DNA of 64,000 nucleotides, taken from assembly GCA_024404915.1 (NCBI GenBank), contig JAKSPJ010000009.1:29629-93628 (forward strand). The letters are read 5' to 3'. The DNA comes from Oscillospiraceae bacterium. Its GTDB lineage: Bacteria > Bacillota > Clostridia > Oscillospirales > Ruminococcaceae. Shown piece after piece: positions 15,519 to 23,754 of the stretch. Under the pieces are notes generated by a model that searched no databases, was not told the origin of the DNA, and saw only the letters and a program-made list of their open reading frames with translations. The position numbers and the translations under genes are program-made. Positions within the stretch are counted from its first letter, which is position 1, and the number at the start of each line of letters is the position of its first letter.

Positions 15519-16547
15519 TTATCGTTTCACATTTCCGATATTGGTGACAACCTGATAGCCTGCGGATGCCACACGTTGTTCCAGGCATTTTCTGCACTGA
15601 GCAGATTCATCTCCGGTGCAGATTTTATTATCGTAAATCGCATATTTTTCTCTATAGGCCGCAGGAGAAAGATTCGGCATCACCACATTTGCACCTGCCT
15701 GCAGTCCCAGCTCCCGTCCATGGGGATGAATGGTGCCCAGTGCAGTGGTGGCGGGCAGCAGGGCATATGGGAACATCAGCCGCAGAATAGAAATCATGCG
15801 CAGTGTCAGCGTCAGAGAACCGCCTTCCTGTTCCGCAAAGGGCGTATTTCTGGCAGGAATAAAGGGGCCAATGCCAATCATGTCGGGAGAGAGTTCCTGC
15901 AAAAAACGCAAGTCAGCCAGCAGATGTTCCTTTGTCTGAAAAGGGGAACCCACCATAAATCCGGAACCAACCTGATAGCCGATTTCCTTTAGCTGAAACA
16001 GACATTGCTTTCTGTGCTGCGAGGACATATTCTCCGGATGCAGCATGCTGTAGTGGGCTTCATCTGCTGTTTCATGCCGCAGAAGATAGCGATTTGCACC
16101 TGCGTCAAAGAATGCCTTATAGCTTTCATAGGATTTTTCACCGATAGAAAGCGTAATTGCACAGTCGTCATATTGTCTTCTGATAGAAGCAACAATATCG
16201 GAAATGGCATCATCATCAAAAAACGGATCTTCACCGCCCTGGAGCACAAAGGTGCGGTAGCCCAATGCATAGCCTTCTGCACAGCATTCCAGTATTTCCT
16301 CTTTGGTCATGCGGTATCGCTGTGCTTCCGGATTTCCGCACCGAAGCCCACAGTAAAAGCAGCTGCATTTGCAGTAACTGGTAAATTCAATCAATCCCCG
16401 CAGATAGACATCTGTGCCGTAGTGTGCTCTTCTTACACCATCTGCCAGTGTGCGGAGTTCCTGGTCAAAGGCATCTGTATGCATTATGGTAAGCAGTCCG
16501 TCATCGGACAGATTGCGATTGTCTCTGAGTTCTTCAATTATAGTCAT
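15519..16547 (-). CDS. hydE: [FeFe]-hydrogenase maturase HydE
   Basis: 342 residues, the usual HydE length. HydE is a radical-SAM enzyme that helps build the diiron subcluster of the hydrogenase H-cluster. The SAM cluster motif CxxxCxxC is at C59-C63-C66 (TSYCKCSCFYCGLRC), followed by RYRMTKEEIL and FVLQGGEDP. Near the C-terminus CTGDESAQCRKC matches the auxiliary-cluster motif Cx7CxxC present in many HydE proteins. The ATG at 16547 lies 8 nt after AAGGG; upstream in-frame ATGs have poorer sites. hydF and hydG are not adjacent. Confidence 0.88.
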   Translation of the reverse strand: MTIIEELRDNRNLSDDGLLTIMHTDAFDQELRTLADGVRRAHYGTDVYLRGLIEFTSYCKCSCFYCGLRCGNPEAQRYRMTKEEILECCAEGYALGYRTFVLQGGEDPFFDDDAISDIVASIRRQYDDCAITLSIGEKSYESYKAFFDAGANRYLLRHETADEAHYSMLHPENMSSQHRKQCLFQLKEIGYQVGSGFMVGSPFQTKEHLLADLRFLQELSPDMIGIGPFIPARNTPFAEQEGGSLTLTLRMISILRLMFPYALLPATTALGTIHPHGRELGLQAGANVVMPNLSPAAYREKYAIYDNKICTGDESAQCRKCLEQRVASAGYQVVTNIGNVKR

Positions 16548-16620
16548 GGCATATCCCTTCATTCTGATTTGGCACTGCATTCTTTCCGGGCAGCATTGCC
16601 TACGCTTTCTGTATGAATAG

Positions 16621-16650
16621 ATTATAGCACAATCAGACGAGATTTGTCAA
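16621..16650 (-). promoter_or_regulatory. Promoter for hydE
   Basis: On the minus strand TTGACA (16650-16645) and TATAAT (16626-16621), 18-bp spacer, about 75 bp upstream of hydE. It lies between hydE and the end of the metal ATPase gene. Confidence 0.75.
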
Positions 16651-16663
16651 GGAAAAATACGCC

Positions 16664-18856
16664 TTATTTTCTCAGCATACGAAGGGCGTTCAATACCGCA
16701 AGAATGGTGACACCCACATCACCGATAACCGCCAGCCACATATTTGCAATGCCGAATGCACCCAGAATCAGCAGAAGCACTTTCACGCCTATGGCAAATA
16801 CAATATTCTGCATCACAATCTGCTTGGTTTGCTTTGCCAGCACAATACCCTCTGCCAGCTTGGTCATTTCATCTGTCATCAGCACCACATCGGCAGCCTC
16901 AATGGCTGCATCAGAACCCAGCGCACCCATAGCAACACCCACATCTGCACGTGCAAGCACAGGAGCATCATTGATGCCATCACCGATGAATGCCAGCTTT
17001 TCACCTTCCGGCAGTTCAGCGAACATTTTTTCCAGTGCTTCCACTTTCTGGCCAGGGAGCAATTCTGCATAATAAGCATCCAGCTGCAGCGTGTTAGAAA
17101 CGGATTCTGCAATTTGCTTGTCATCGCCTGTCAGCATACAGATTTTCGTAACGCCTGCACGGTGCAGATCTGAAACAGCCTGTTTGCTGTCTTTTTTCAG
17201 GGTATCAGCGCACAAGATGCTGCCCACATATTTCTGATTGGATGCCACATAAATTTTGGTGCCGGCATCATTCAGCTTTTCATAGACGATGGCATTCTCA
17301 TCCATAAAAGTGCTGTTGCCTGCAAGGATGCGTTGATTTTCCGTTTCTGCGCAAATGCCTCGCCCGGAGATTTCCTGCGTTCCGGCAGGTGTAATTGTAT
17401 TTCCCTTGAAAGCAGAGAGAATGGATTGTGCAATCGGGTGATTGGAATTCTGCTCACAGCAGGCAGCCAGTGCCAGCACATCCTGCTCTGTAAAGCCCGG
17501 TGCAGGTACTATTTTTGTTACCTGAAACTGACCTGTTGTCAGCGTACCGGTTTTATCAGCTGCAATTTGTGTGATGTGGCTGAGGGCTTCCAGGGTATTG
17601 CTTCCCTTGACCAGAACACCGTGACGGGATGCGGCACCGATACCGCCGAAGAATGTCAGGGGCACGGAAATAACCAGTGCGCAGGGGCAGGAGATAATCA
17701 GGAAGACAAAGGCTCTGCGAATCCATTCAGACCATACGCCATGGAACAGCAGCGGCGGAACAATTGCCAGTAATGCGGCAAGCACCACGACAACCGGGGT
17801 GTAATATCTTGCAAATGTGGTGATAAAATTCTCTGTGGGAGCTTTTCGGGCAGCGGCATTTTCCACCATGTCGATAATCTGTGAAGCGGTGGATTCGCCA
17901 TAGCTTTTTGTTACCTCCACGGTCAGTGTACCACTTTCATTGACACAGCCGGAAAGAACAGCATCCCCTTTTTCCACATGGCGTGGAACGGATTCACCTG
18001 TAAGCGTTGCCGTATTCAGGTCAGATACACCCTCTGTCACAATGCCGTCCAGGGGAATGCGCTCACCTGCTTTCACTAAAATGCTATCACCAATCTGCAC
18101 CTCAGCTGCCGGGACAGTATGAACGGTGTCTCCCTCTTTGCGGTTGGCAGTATCAGGACGAATATCCAGCAGTGCGGCTACGGATTTGCGGGAGCGATTG
18201 ACGGCGGCGGACTGGAAATATTCGCCAATCTGATAGAACAGCATTACTGCAGCTGCCTCCGGGAATTCGCCCAATGCAAATGCGCCAATGGTAGATACAC
18301 TCATCAGGAAGTTTTCATCAAAGATTCGGCCCTTGAGAATATTGCGGACTGCACGCAGAACCACGTCATAACCCAGAATGAGGTACGCCAGCAGAAGGAC
18401 AACGGTAGAGGGGAGTTCAGCATCCACCAGCAAATGCAGCAGAATGCCCACAGCATATACGCAGCCGCCCAGAATCAGGCGTTTTGTCATGTTGGTACCA
18501 TGCTCGTGGTCGTGCTCATGCTCGTGCTCATGCTCGTGCTCATGCTCGTGCTCATGGTCGTGGTCGTGCTCATGGTCGTGGCAGTGCTCATCATGACAAT
18601 GTGCGTGCTGCTGCGGCTTCGGAGCAGTTGCTTTGTCATATACAGATACTTCCACATCCGGCTCATGCTTGTGCACGATTTTCTCCACATCATGCAGGAT
18701 ACGGTCGGCATCGTCAGTCGTTGCTTCCACCAGCAGAGACTGCTTCATCAGATTGACGGCAGCAGATGCCACATATTCCAGCTGATTGACATCGTGTTCA
18801 ATTTTTGCAGAACAGTTCGGGCAATCCAGGCCCTTCAGCAGATAAGTTTGTTTCAT
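16664..18856 (-). CDS. cadA: P1B-type Cd/Zn/Co-exporting ATPase with His-rich insert
   Basis: 730 residues. It exports divalent soft metals using ATP. The N-terminal heavy-metal-associated domain has GLDCPNCSAKIE (C12, C15). A His-Asp/Glu repeat follows (about residues 86-121, His at almost every second position), then transmembrane helices, the actuator TGES, the transmembrane SCPCALVIS motif, the phosphorylation site DKTGTLT and GDGINDAPVLARADVG. CPC with the HMA places it in the Zn/Cd/Pb (ZntA/CadA) group; the His stretch suggests zinc or cobalt/nickel buffering. ATG 18856 lies 9 nt after GAGAGGA; a TTG nearer the site is less likely. It follows the ArsR-type gene and an operator copy. Confidence 0.93.
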   Translation of the reverse strand: MKQTYLLKGLDCPNCSAKIEHDVNQLEYVASAAVNLMKQSLLVEATTDDADRILHDVEKIVHKHEPDVEVSVYDKATAPKPQQHAHCHDEHCHDHEHDHDHEHEHEHEHEHEHEHDHEHGTNMTKRLILGGCVYAVGILLHLLVDAELPSTVVLLLAYLILGYDVVLRAVRNILKGRIFDENFLMSVSTIGAFALGEFPEAAAVMLFYQIGEYFQSAAVNRSRKSVAALLDIRPDTANRKEGDTVHTVPAAEVQIGDSILVKAGERIPLDGIVTEGVSDLNTATLTGESVPRHVEKGDAVLSGCVNESGTLTVEVTKSYGESTASQIIDMVENAAARKAPTENFITTFARYYTPVVVVLAALLAIVPPLLFHGVWSEWIRRAFVFLIISCPCALVISVPLTFFGGIGAASRHGVLVKGSNTLEALSHITQIAADKTGTLTTGQFQVTKIVPAPGFTEQDVLALAACCEQNSNHPIAQSILSAFKGNTITPAGTQEISGRGICAETENQRILAGNSTFMDENAIVYEKLNDAGTKIYVASNQKYVGSILCADTLKKDSKQAVSDLHRAGVTKICMLTGDDKQIAESVSNTLQLDAYYAELLPGQKVEALEKMFAELPEGEKLAFIGDGINDAPVLARADVGVAMGALGSDAAIEAADVVLMTDEMTKLAEGIVLAKQTKQIVMQNIVFAIGVKVLLLILGAFGIANMWLAVIGDVGVTILAVLNALRMLRK
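18495..18610. repeat. Short tandem repeat coding for the His-rich tract of the metal ATPase
   Basis: Units of 12 bp (GCTCATGCTCGT and variants with TGGTCG) are repeated about eight times on the plus strand. All units keep the frame and alternate His with Glu or Asp. Near-identical units make slippage and length variation between strains likely. Confidence 0.85.
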
Positions 18857-18883
18857 TTTTCGCAATCCTCTCTCGTTAAATTG

Positions 18884-18899
18884 TTGAGCAACTGTTCAA
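18884..18899. promoter_or_regulatory. ArsR-type operator upstream of the metal ATPase gene
   Basis: TTGAGCAACTGTTCAA, an imperfect palindrome of the kind bound by SmtB/CadC/CzrA repressors (TGAACA..TGTTCA). The same half sites occur at 19317-19332 before the repressor gene. Confidence 0.7.
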
Positions 18900-18910
18900 C
18901 TAAGCTTCAT

Positions 18911-18933
18911 GAAAAAGCGGATGAAATATCCGC
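18911..18933 (-). terminator. Weak intrinsic terminator between arsR-type gene and cadA
   Basis: Minus strand GCGGAT (18933-18928) pairs with ATCCGC (18922-18917), 5-nt loop, followed by TTTTTC. A six-bp stem suggests partial read-through into cadA. Confidence 0.5.
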
Positions 18934-18940
18934 AGAGTTT

Positions 18941-19297
18941 TTATTCGGAAATGTGTTCATAACCCATATCCAGAATACCTTTTACATGCTGGTCAGCCAG
19001 GGCATAAAAAACATTCTGTCCACTGCGCTTCGCAGTGACCAATCGGGCCAGACGCAGGGATTTCAGCTGGTGTGAAATGGCGGATTTCGTCATGCCGAGT
19101 GTACTGGCAAGATCACATACACACATTTCGTGCTGTTCAAGCGCATGCAGAATCTGTAATCTGGTGCTGTCTCCGAACAGTTTAAACAGCGTTGCCAGGT
19201 CATCATACTCAGACTTTTTCAGCATGGCATCTTTTACATCAGACACGATTTCTTCATGAATCGTACTGCATGTGCATTCAAAATCTTTCTGTTCCAT
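18941..19297 (-). CDS. ArsR/SmtB-family metal-sensing repressor, CadC-like
   Basis: 118 residues with a winged-helix core (DSTRLQILHALEQHEMCVCDLA, then SAISHQLKSLRLARLV). Metal ligands of both known sites can be read. The alpha3N site has N-terminal C8 and C10 with the CVC pair C59/C61, as in CadC. The alpha5 helix has DQHVKGILDMGYEH, like the zinc site of SmtB/CzrA. Such repressors leave the operator when Cd, Pb or Zn binds. It precedes the metal ATPase on the same strand, and matching operators lie before both genes, so it most likely represses itself and the pump. Confidence 0.9.
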   Translation of the reverse strand: MEQKDFECTCSTIHEEIVSDVKDAMLKKSEYDDLATLFKLFGDSTRLQILHALEQHEMCVCDLASTLGMTKSAISHQLKSLRLARLVTAKRSGQNVFYALADQHVKGILDMGYEHISE

Positions 19298-19316
19298 AAG
19301 CTTCCTTTCCTTGTGG

Positions 19317-19332
19317 TTGAATGGTTGCTCAA
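19317..19332. promoter_or_regulatory. ArsR-type operator before the repressor gene
   Basis: TTGAATGGTTGCTCAA; its reverse complement is TTGAGCAACCATTCAA, nearly identical to the copy at 18884-18899. It lies just downstream of the -10, where a bound repressor would block initiation. Confidence 0.7.
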
Positions 19333-19344
19333 CTGTTTGATCAC

Positions 19345-19373
19345 ATTATACCAGATTTTTTATGATTTGTCAA
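19345..19373 (-). promoter_or_regulatory. Promoter for the ArsR-type repressor and metal ATPase
   Basis: Minus strand TTGACA (19373-19368) and TATAAT (19350-19345), 17-bp spacer, TGG before the -10. Confidence 0.85.
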
Positions 19374-19467
19374 GTGCAAAATAAAAAAAGATTTATTCAG
19401 TTTTGGGAACTTAGAGAAAAATCCGTTTATGATATGAAAGAAGTATCACTTTGCAGCGTGATTACGG

Positions 19468-19500
19468 AACGGGAACCTTTGCCACAGGTTCCCGTTTTTT
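19468..19500 (+). terminator. Plus-strand intrinsic terminator without an obvious gene
   Basis: CGGGAACCT (about 19469-19477) pairs with AGGTTCCCG (19485-19493), followed by TTTTTT on the plus strand. The uptake operon ends here on the minus strand, for which the hairpin lacks a U-tract. A plus-strand transcript from 19380-19490 is possible, but no good promoter or gene is visible. Confidence 0.55.
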
Positions 19501-19506
19501 CGCATT

Positions 19507-20616
19507 CTATGGCACGAAATCACACAGCTTACCGGCAGCACGGGCATGCTGTTCCAGTTCTCGGTTTGCTGCATTCATCGTACCGTAATGTTCAGTACAG
19601 CAGATAACCTTTTCGCATCGTTCCATTATGGAAAAGGCTTTTCCGACAGATTCAGAACTGATTGGTTCAAAAGCTTTTTCTGTAACAACAACAGAGGCAA
19701 GTGCATTCGCCACAGGGTATTCCAGATCGCTCTCATGAAGAACACCTGCGGCAAACGGGATGCCGAGACGATGAAGCCTGCGGTAAATGGTGATTCCTGC
19801 GCCGCCGCCGCCGATTACAAAAATCCTGGGATTCCACTTCAGCGCAGTGGGTTCTGCGTTTCCGAATCGTGGATCATATGTGCCATGCTGCATTTCATAC
19901 AATGCGGAAATATAATCTCCCGAAAAAATCTCCTCCGGGATTCCGATGCGTTCTGCCTTGCCCTTGTGAATACAAATCACCATATCCGAAAACTTTTGCG
20001 CAAGGTCCAGTTCATGAAGGGACTGTATCACAGCAATCTGCCGCTCTCTTGCAAGTTGGCGAAGCAGCGTCAGAATATGCAGTTTATGACCAATGTCCAG
20101 AAAAGATGTGGGCTCGTCCAGCAATAGTATTTTCGGCTGCTGCGCAATGGCTCTGGCAAGCATAACACATTGTCTCTGTCCGTCGCTGATTTGTCGGAAA
20201 TCTGTATGGTACAAAGATGCAGCACCTGCAAGTTCCATGGATTCTTTCACAATTTTCAAATCATGATCAGACAGAATCCCCAGTGTTCCTGTATAAGGAT
20301 ACCTACCCGTTCCAACCACGTCACCACAGGTCATGCGCTCCGTTGAAAGCTTCTGCGTAAATAACACAGAAAGCCGCTTGGCAATGTCTTTTTCCTTCAG
20401 ACTGCAGAGAGCGTCCCCACACATGGATATATCACCTGATATAGCGGAAAGCTGAGCAGAGATGGTTTTCAGAACAGTGGATTTTCCAGAGCCGTTTGGC
20501 CCGATGAGGGTACAGATTTCGCCGGGCATAATGGAAAAAGACAGGCCATCCACAACGATTTTCCGATGATATCCCACTGCAAGGGAATCCGCCTGAAGAA
20601 CAGCATTTTCCCTCAT
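19507..20616 (-). CDS. Corrinoid/siderophore-type ABC importer ATPase with C-terminal extension
   Basis: 369 residues. The first ~255 form a FecE/BtuD-type ATPase: Walker A GPNGSGKST, signature ISDGQRQCVMLARA (SDGQ in place of SGGQ), Walker B ILLLDEPTSFLD and switch His in IQSLHELDLA. The remaining ~110 residues start with PRIFVIGGGGAGITIYRRL, a Rossmann-like Gly-rich turn, and read like a small nucleotide- or cofactor-binding domain not needed for transport. It is the last gene of the riboswitch-controlled uptake operon and overlaps the permease gene by 4 bp. Cobalamin or a precursor is the likely cargo, inferred from riboswitch and neighbours. Confidence 0.85.
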   Translation of the reverse strand: MRENAVLQADSLAVGYHRKIVVDGLSFSIMPGEICTLIGPNGSGKSTVLKTISAQLSAISGDISMCGDALCSLKEKDIAKRLSVLFTQKLSTERMTCGDVVGTGRYPYTGTLGILSDHDLKIVKESMELAGAASLYHTDFRQISDGQRQCVMLARAIAQQPKILLLDEPTSFLDIGHKLHILTLLRQLARERQIAVIQSLHELDLAQKFSDMVICIHKGKAERIGIPEEIFSGDYISALYEMQHGTYDPRFGNAEPTALKWNPRIFVIGGGGAGITIYRRLHRLGIPFAAGVLHESDLEYPVANALASVVVTEKAFEPISSESVGKAFSIMERCEKVICCTEHYGTMNAANRELEQHARAAGKLCDFVP

Positions 20617-21638
20617 ATGGTGCTCCTTTCATTTGCACGGTACAGCATCACAAAAATCACCACCGGCGCACCAAAAACAGCTGTCACCGTGCTAACGCTG
20701 AGTTCCTGGGGTGCGAACAGTGTGCGGGCAATCAGGTCGCATCCCATGCAGAACACGCCGCCCCCGAGAAAAACCGCAGGAATCATAATCAATGGTCTGG
20801 CAGTACCGAACAGTCCTTTCATCAGATGCGGAACAGCAATGCCGACAAATGAAATCGGGCCTGCGAACGCAGTAACACAAGCAGACAGTATGCTGGACAA
20901 CAGAATCAGGAAAATACGAAAAATGGGAAGGTGAACACCCATATTGGCTGCGTAGGATTCCCCTAATTGATAAGCACTGATTGGTTTGGAAAGGAGAAAT
21001 GCACAGACAGATGCAGCTAAAATAAGAATTGTCATTATTCGGACATCTTTCCATTCAGTTCCCGAAAAGCTGCCCTTTGACCAGTTGTGCAGATTTACGA
21101 TATTGGCATCATCTGCAAATGTGACGGCCAAATCTGTCAGTGCATTGCAGATATAGCCAATCATTACACCTGCTATGACAAGCTGCGCACCGCTGCGTAC
21201 TTTTCCTGAAAACAGTAAAACCATCAGCATACACAGTATGGCACCAATAAACGCAGCAGAAACCATCATCCCTGATTGTATGACAAAGCTGTTCTTCAGC
21301 GCAAAAATCATCAGCAAAGCAATTGTCAGCTTTGCGCCGGATGAAATTCCCAACACAAAAGGGCCTGCAATGGGATTGCGGAAAAAGCTCTGAAGCAGGT
21401 AGCCTGACACGGACAACCCACCGCCTAACAGAAATGCAGAAATGGTCCGTGGAAGACGGATATCAAATAAAATACGATACGATGCGCCTTCATGAAGTGT
21501 CCCCTTCAGCAGACCATAAACAGCAGCAGGCGGTATACTGCTGCTGCCACATATCAGGCTGAAATAAAAAAGCAGACCTGCAGTGATGCATAAGAAAAAA
21601 TAACAGATTACTGTGCGCTTCATACGCTGTTTTTCCAT
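20613..21638 (-). CDS. BtuC/FecCD-family ABC importer permease
   Basis: 341 residues with about ten hydrophobic helices. Family signatures are RLPRTISAFLLGGGLSVSGYLLQ..FRNPIAGPFVLGISSGA near the middle and GPISFVGIAVPHLMK in the coupling region. It imports corrinoids or metal chelates together with the neighbouring ATPase and lipoprotein. Start ATG 21638 has GAGGTG upstream and lies 11 nt past the stop of the binding-protein gene; a longer reading into that gene is unlikely. Confidence 0.9.
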   Translation of the reverse strand: MEKQRMKRTVICYFFLCITAGLLFYFSLICGSSSIPPAAVYGLLKGTLHEGASYRILFDIRLPRTISAFLLGGGLSVSGYLLQSFFRNPIAGPFVLGISSGAKLTIALLMIFALKNSFVIQSGMMVSAAFIGAILCMLMVLLFSGKVRSGAQLVIAGVMIGYICNALTDLAVTFADDANIVNLHNWSKGSFSGTEWKDVRIMTILILAASVCAFLLSKPISAYQLGESYAANMGVHLPIFRIFLILLSSILSACVTAFAGPISFVGIAVPHLMKGLFGTARPLIMIPAVFLGGGVFCMGCDLIARTLFAPQELSVSTVTAVFGAPVVIFVMLYRANERSTI

Positions 21639-21648
21639 AGGTTTCACC

Positions 21649-22776
21649 TCAGTGAATACGGTGCAGATAGTGCAATTGCTCTGCTGTATCTGCCTGCCCG
21701 CAAAAGATTTTCCGAAGGTCAGCAATCATATCAGCCGCACCGCTGGTCTGCTGATAAAAATTCTGTTCCGTACACCAGACATTATCATTCTGTACTGCAC
21801 GAAAATCCTGAAATACAGATGACTTTTCTATTAATTGGGAAATGGAATTCAATTGTCCTTCAATTGTGCTGTTATAAATCAGGATATCCGCATCTTTTGC
21901 ATTGGCATAGAAAGATTCCATTTGAATATTCATAGTGGAAAGTGCATTGTCATCCACATGCAGCATATCCGGTGCAAATATATATTGTCCGCCTGCCAGT
22001 TGAATCATCTGAGAAATATAATCTCCCGGCTTTCGGATTGTCACTGACCCATTGGTTGTAATGCTGAAAAACGCAGCCGTTTTCTGTTCCTCCGGCGGAA
22101 TATCATCTGATTCGACTGCCTGCAATACTGCCGCCTTCTCCTGAAATACAGATTCTGCCGTTTCTTCCTTTCCCAGAAGCAATCCATAAAGCTTCATCCA
22201 TTCCATTCTGCCCAGAGGGTGCTGTTCATAGCTGGAACGCTCCACAATGACAGGAATCCCCAGGGATTCAATTTGCTCCCTGACGGAAGGACTGTGGGAA
22301 ATCATCATATTTTCAATCGCCAGAGGACAATCTGATTCTGTCAATGCCTCATAATCCGGCGCACTGTACTTTCCGATGAACACCAGTTTTTCATGCTCCA
22401 TAGCCTGCCGCACATTTGGCAGTGACCATCCGTCTTTATCCGTTGATGTCATAGATACCGCATCCATTCCGCCAATGGCATCAAATAAATCCATCGCCGA
22501 AGAGGAGGCAAGATAAATATTTCCGGAAGGCTGAAAAATTACCGGCAAAGTATTATTTTCCGGTACACTGCATCCTGTCGGCACAAACAAATAGTCCTCC
22601 TCAGCAATATGAATCAATGCGCATCCGTTGTCGCAGTAATCCACCCCAAACTGTGTCGCATACTCCAGCTGCATCTGACCGCAGATTCCATATTCGGAAG
22701 CTTCCGGCATGTCCGATTTCCCACAGGAAACCAGCCACAGAAAGCAAAATGCGGAAACGGAAAACCGCCGTGTCAT
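21649..22776 (-). CDS. ABC importer substrate-binding lipoprotein (BtuF-like)
   Basis: 375 residues. The short signal ends in the lipobox LVSC (Cys18). The rest has the two-lobe layout of class III binding proteins (BtuF/FepB/FecB): a VIFQPSGNIYLASSSAMDLFDAIGG segment, then SPSVREQIESLGIPVIVE and a long bridging helix around WMKLYGLLLGKEETAESVF. Six cysteines in the mature part are unusual. It overlaps the upstream lipoprotein gene by 4 bp. The ligand is inferred from the cobalamin riboswitch, not from the sequence. Confidence 0.8.
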   Translation of the reverse strand: MTRRFSVSAFCFLWLVSCGKSDMPEASEYGICGQMQLEYATQFGVDYCDNGCALIHIAEEDYLFVPTGCSVPENNTLPVIFQPSGNIYLASSSAMDLFDAIGGMDAVSMTSTDKDGWSLPNVRQAMEHEKLVFIGKYSAPDYEALTESDCPLAIENMMISHSPSVREQIESLGIPVIVERSSYEQHPLGRMEWMKLYGLLLGKEETAESVFQEKAAVLQAVESDDIPPEEQKTAAFFSITTNGSVTIRKPGDYISQMIQLAGGQYIFAPDMLHVDDNALSTMNIQMESFYANAKDADILIYNSTIEGQLNSISQLIEKSSVFQDFRAVQNDNVWCTEQNFYQQTSGAADMIADLRKIFCGQADTAEQLHYLHRIH

Positions 22777-23699
22777 TGGATAGACTCCGAATCAAAATAC
22801 AAGGTATATTCGATTTCATGGGGCGTACTCATGGCAATGGTATCCGCAGCTATTTTCAGTTCATAGTCAAATTCGGAAACAGGAATTTCAAAAACAGAGT
22901 ATTCAGCAGTATCTACAGGGAGATATTTTTCTCCCTCCACAATCATATAGTCATATTTATTGCTGCTCCAGATAATTTCAGCATAAGCCAGTTTATCCGT
23001 AATAGTCAGTCTGGCCGGGGACTGCACACCTGCTCTTCCTGAGCCGCCCTTCAATACAACATCCACTGTATATTCTCCATCAGCAAGGGACAATGCTTCC
23101 GGGGTATTTTTCTCACGCTGCGGCAATGCATCCTCCGGCAGAGAATCCGCACGGAATACCAGCTTGCGATCATACCACAGCTGTTTTTTACGGCTGAATG
23201 CAGCACAGTCGATTTCCTGGTTCAATGCTTCCAGCGGGAATGTAAAGACGGAGCTGTCATCTGTGATTTCCGGAGAAATATACGCAGAAGCATCCGCTGA
23301 AGATGCCTGAAGTGCTGTTCCTGCATAAAGATACTCATAGCTTTTGCTGTTGATGACAAGACTGACAGTCATACTGCCGTCTGCAACCGTCAGACTGCAG
23401 GCTGCAATCTTGAACATAGATGAGCTGGAATCCACCTGAATCTCATATGTGCCGTCTTTGACAGATGCAGCTGATACAGGCACCATTCCTTCAAATCCAA
23501 CCGCATCTGCCTCAATGACATCATCTCCGGATGCAATCGGCAATGCAGATTCCACTGGGCTGACATCCTCGGTTTTATCTGTTTCCTTTCCGATGCTTTG
23601 TGTCTGCTCTGTTGTTTCCGAATCAGATACAGCAGTCTGTCCGCAGCCGGCAGCCAGAAGCATGCAGAGCAATGCCATCGAAATTATCTTCTGTTTCAT
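22773..23699 (-). CDS. Lipoprotein with two related beta-rich domains
   Basis: 308 residues. A lipobox LAAGC (Cys19) is followed by an acidic Ser/Thr linker, then two copies of a ~100-residue module. Copy one starts at DGTYEIQVDSSSSMFKIAAC and copy two at DGEYTVDVVLKGGSGRAGVQ. Each continues with a strand pair ending in S(K/N)xYxYxx(A/V)G, as in INSKSYEYLYAG and WSSNKYDYMIVEG. The module recalls surface domains I remember beside clostridial corrinoid or heme importers, but I cannot name the family with certainty. It lies between cbiK and the binding protein in the riboswitch operon, so capture of a tetrapyrrole is a reasonable guess. Confidence 0.6.
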   Translation of the reverse strand: MKQKIISMALLCMLLAAGCGQTAVSDSETTEQTQSIGKETDKTEDVSPVESALPIASGDDVIEADAVGFEGMVPVSAASVKDGTYEIQVDSSSSMFKIAACSLTVADGSMTVSLVINSKSYEYLYAGTALQASSADASAYISPEITDDSSVFTFPLEALNQEIDCAAFSRKKQLWYDRKLVFRADSLPEDALPQREKNTPEALSLADGEYTVDVVLKGGSGRAGVQSPARLTITDKLAYAEIIWSSNKYDYMIVEGEKYLPVDTAEYSVFEIPVSEFDYELKIAADTIAMSTPHEIEYTLYFDSESIQ

Positions 23700-23720
23700 A
23701 TCTATTCCTCCTGATACAGA

Positions 23721-23746
23721 AACCGGACAGCCGAAACTGCCCGGTT
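23721..23746 (-). other. Hairpin between cbiK and the lipoprotein gene
   Basis: AACCGGACAG (23721-23730) pairs with CTGCCCGGTT (23737-23746) with one wobble. No U-tract follows, so it may be a processing or mRNA-stability element rather than a terminator. Confidence 0.45.
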
Positions 23747-23754
23747 GTTATATT

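Noticed and set aside
18495..18610. Tandem repeat as a CRISPR array
   Set aside because: Units are 12 bp without spacers and lie inside a coding region; no cas genes nearby.
18119..19075. Plus-strand frame with a Leu/Val/Met repeat (VLMLVLMLVLM)
   Set aside because: It is the antisense reading of the His-rich repeat and HMA region of the metal ATPase.
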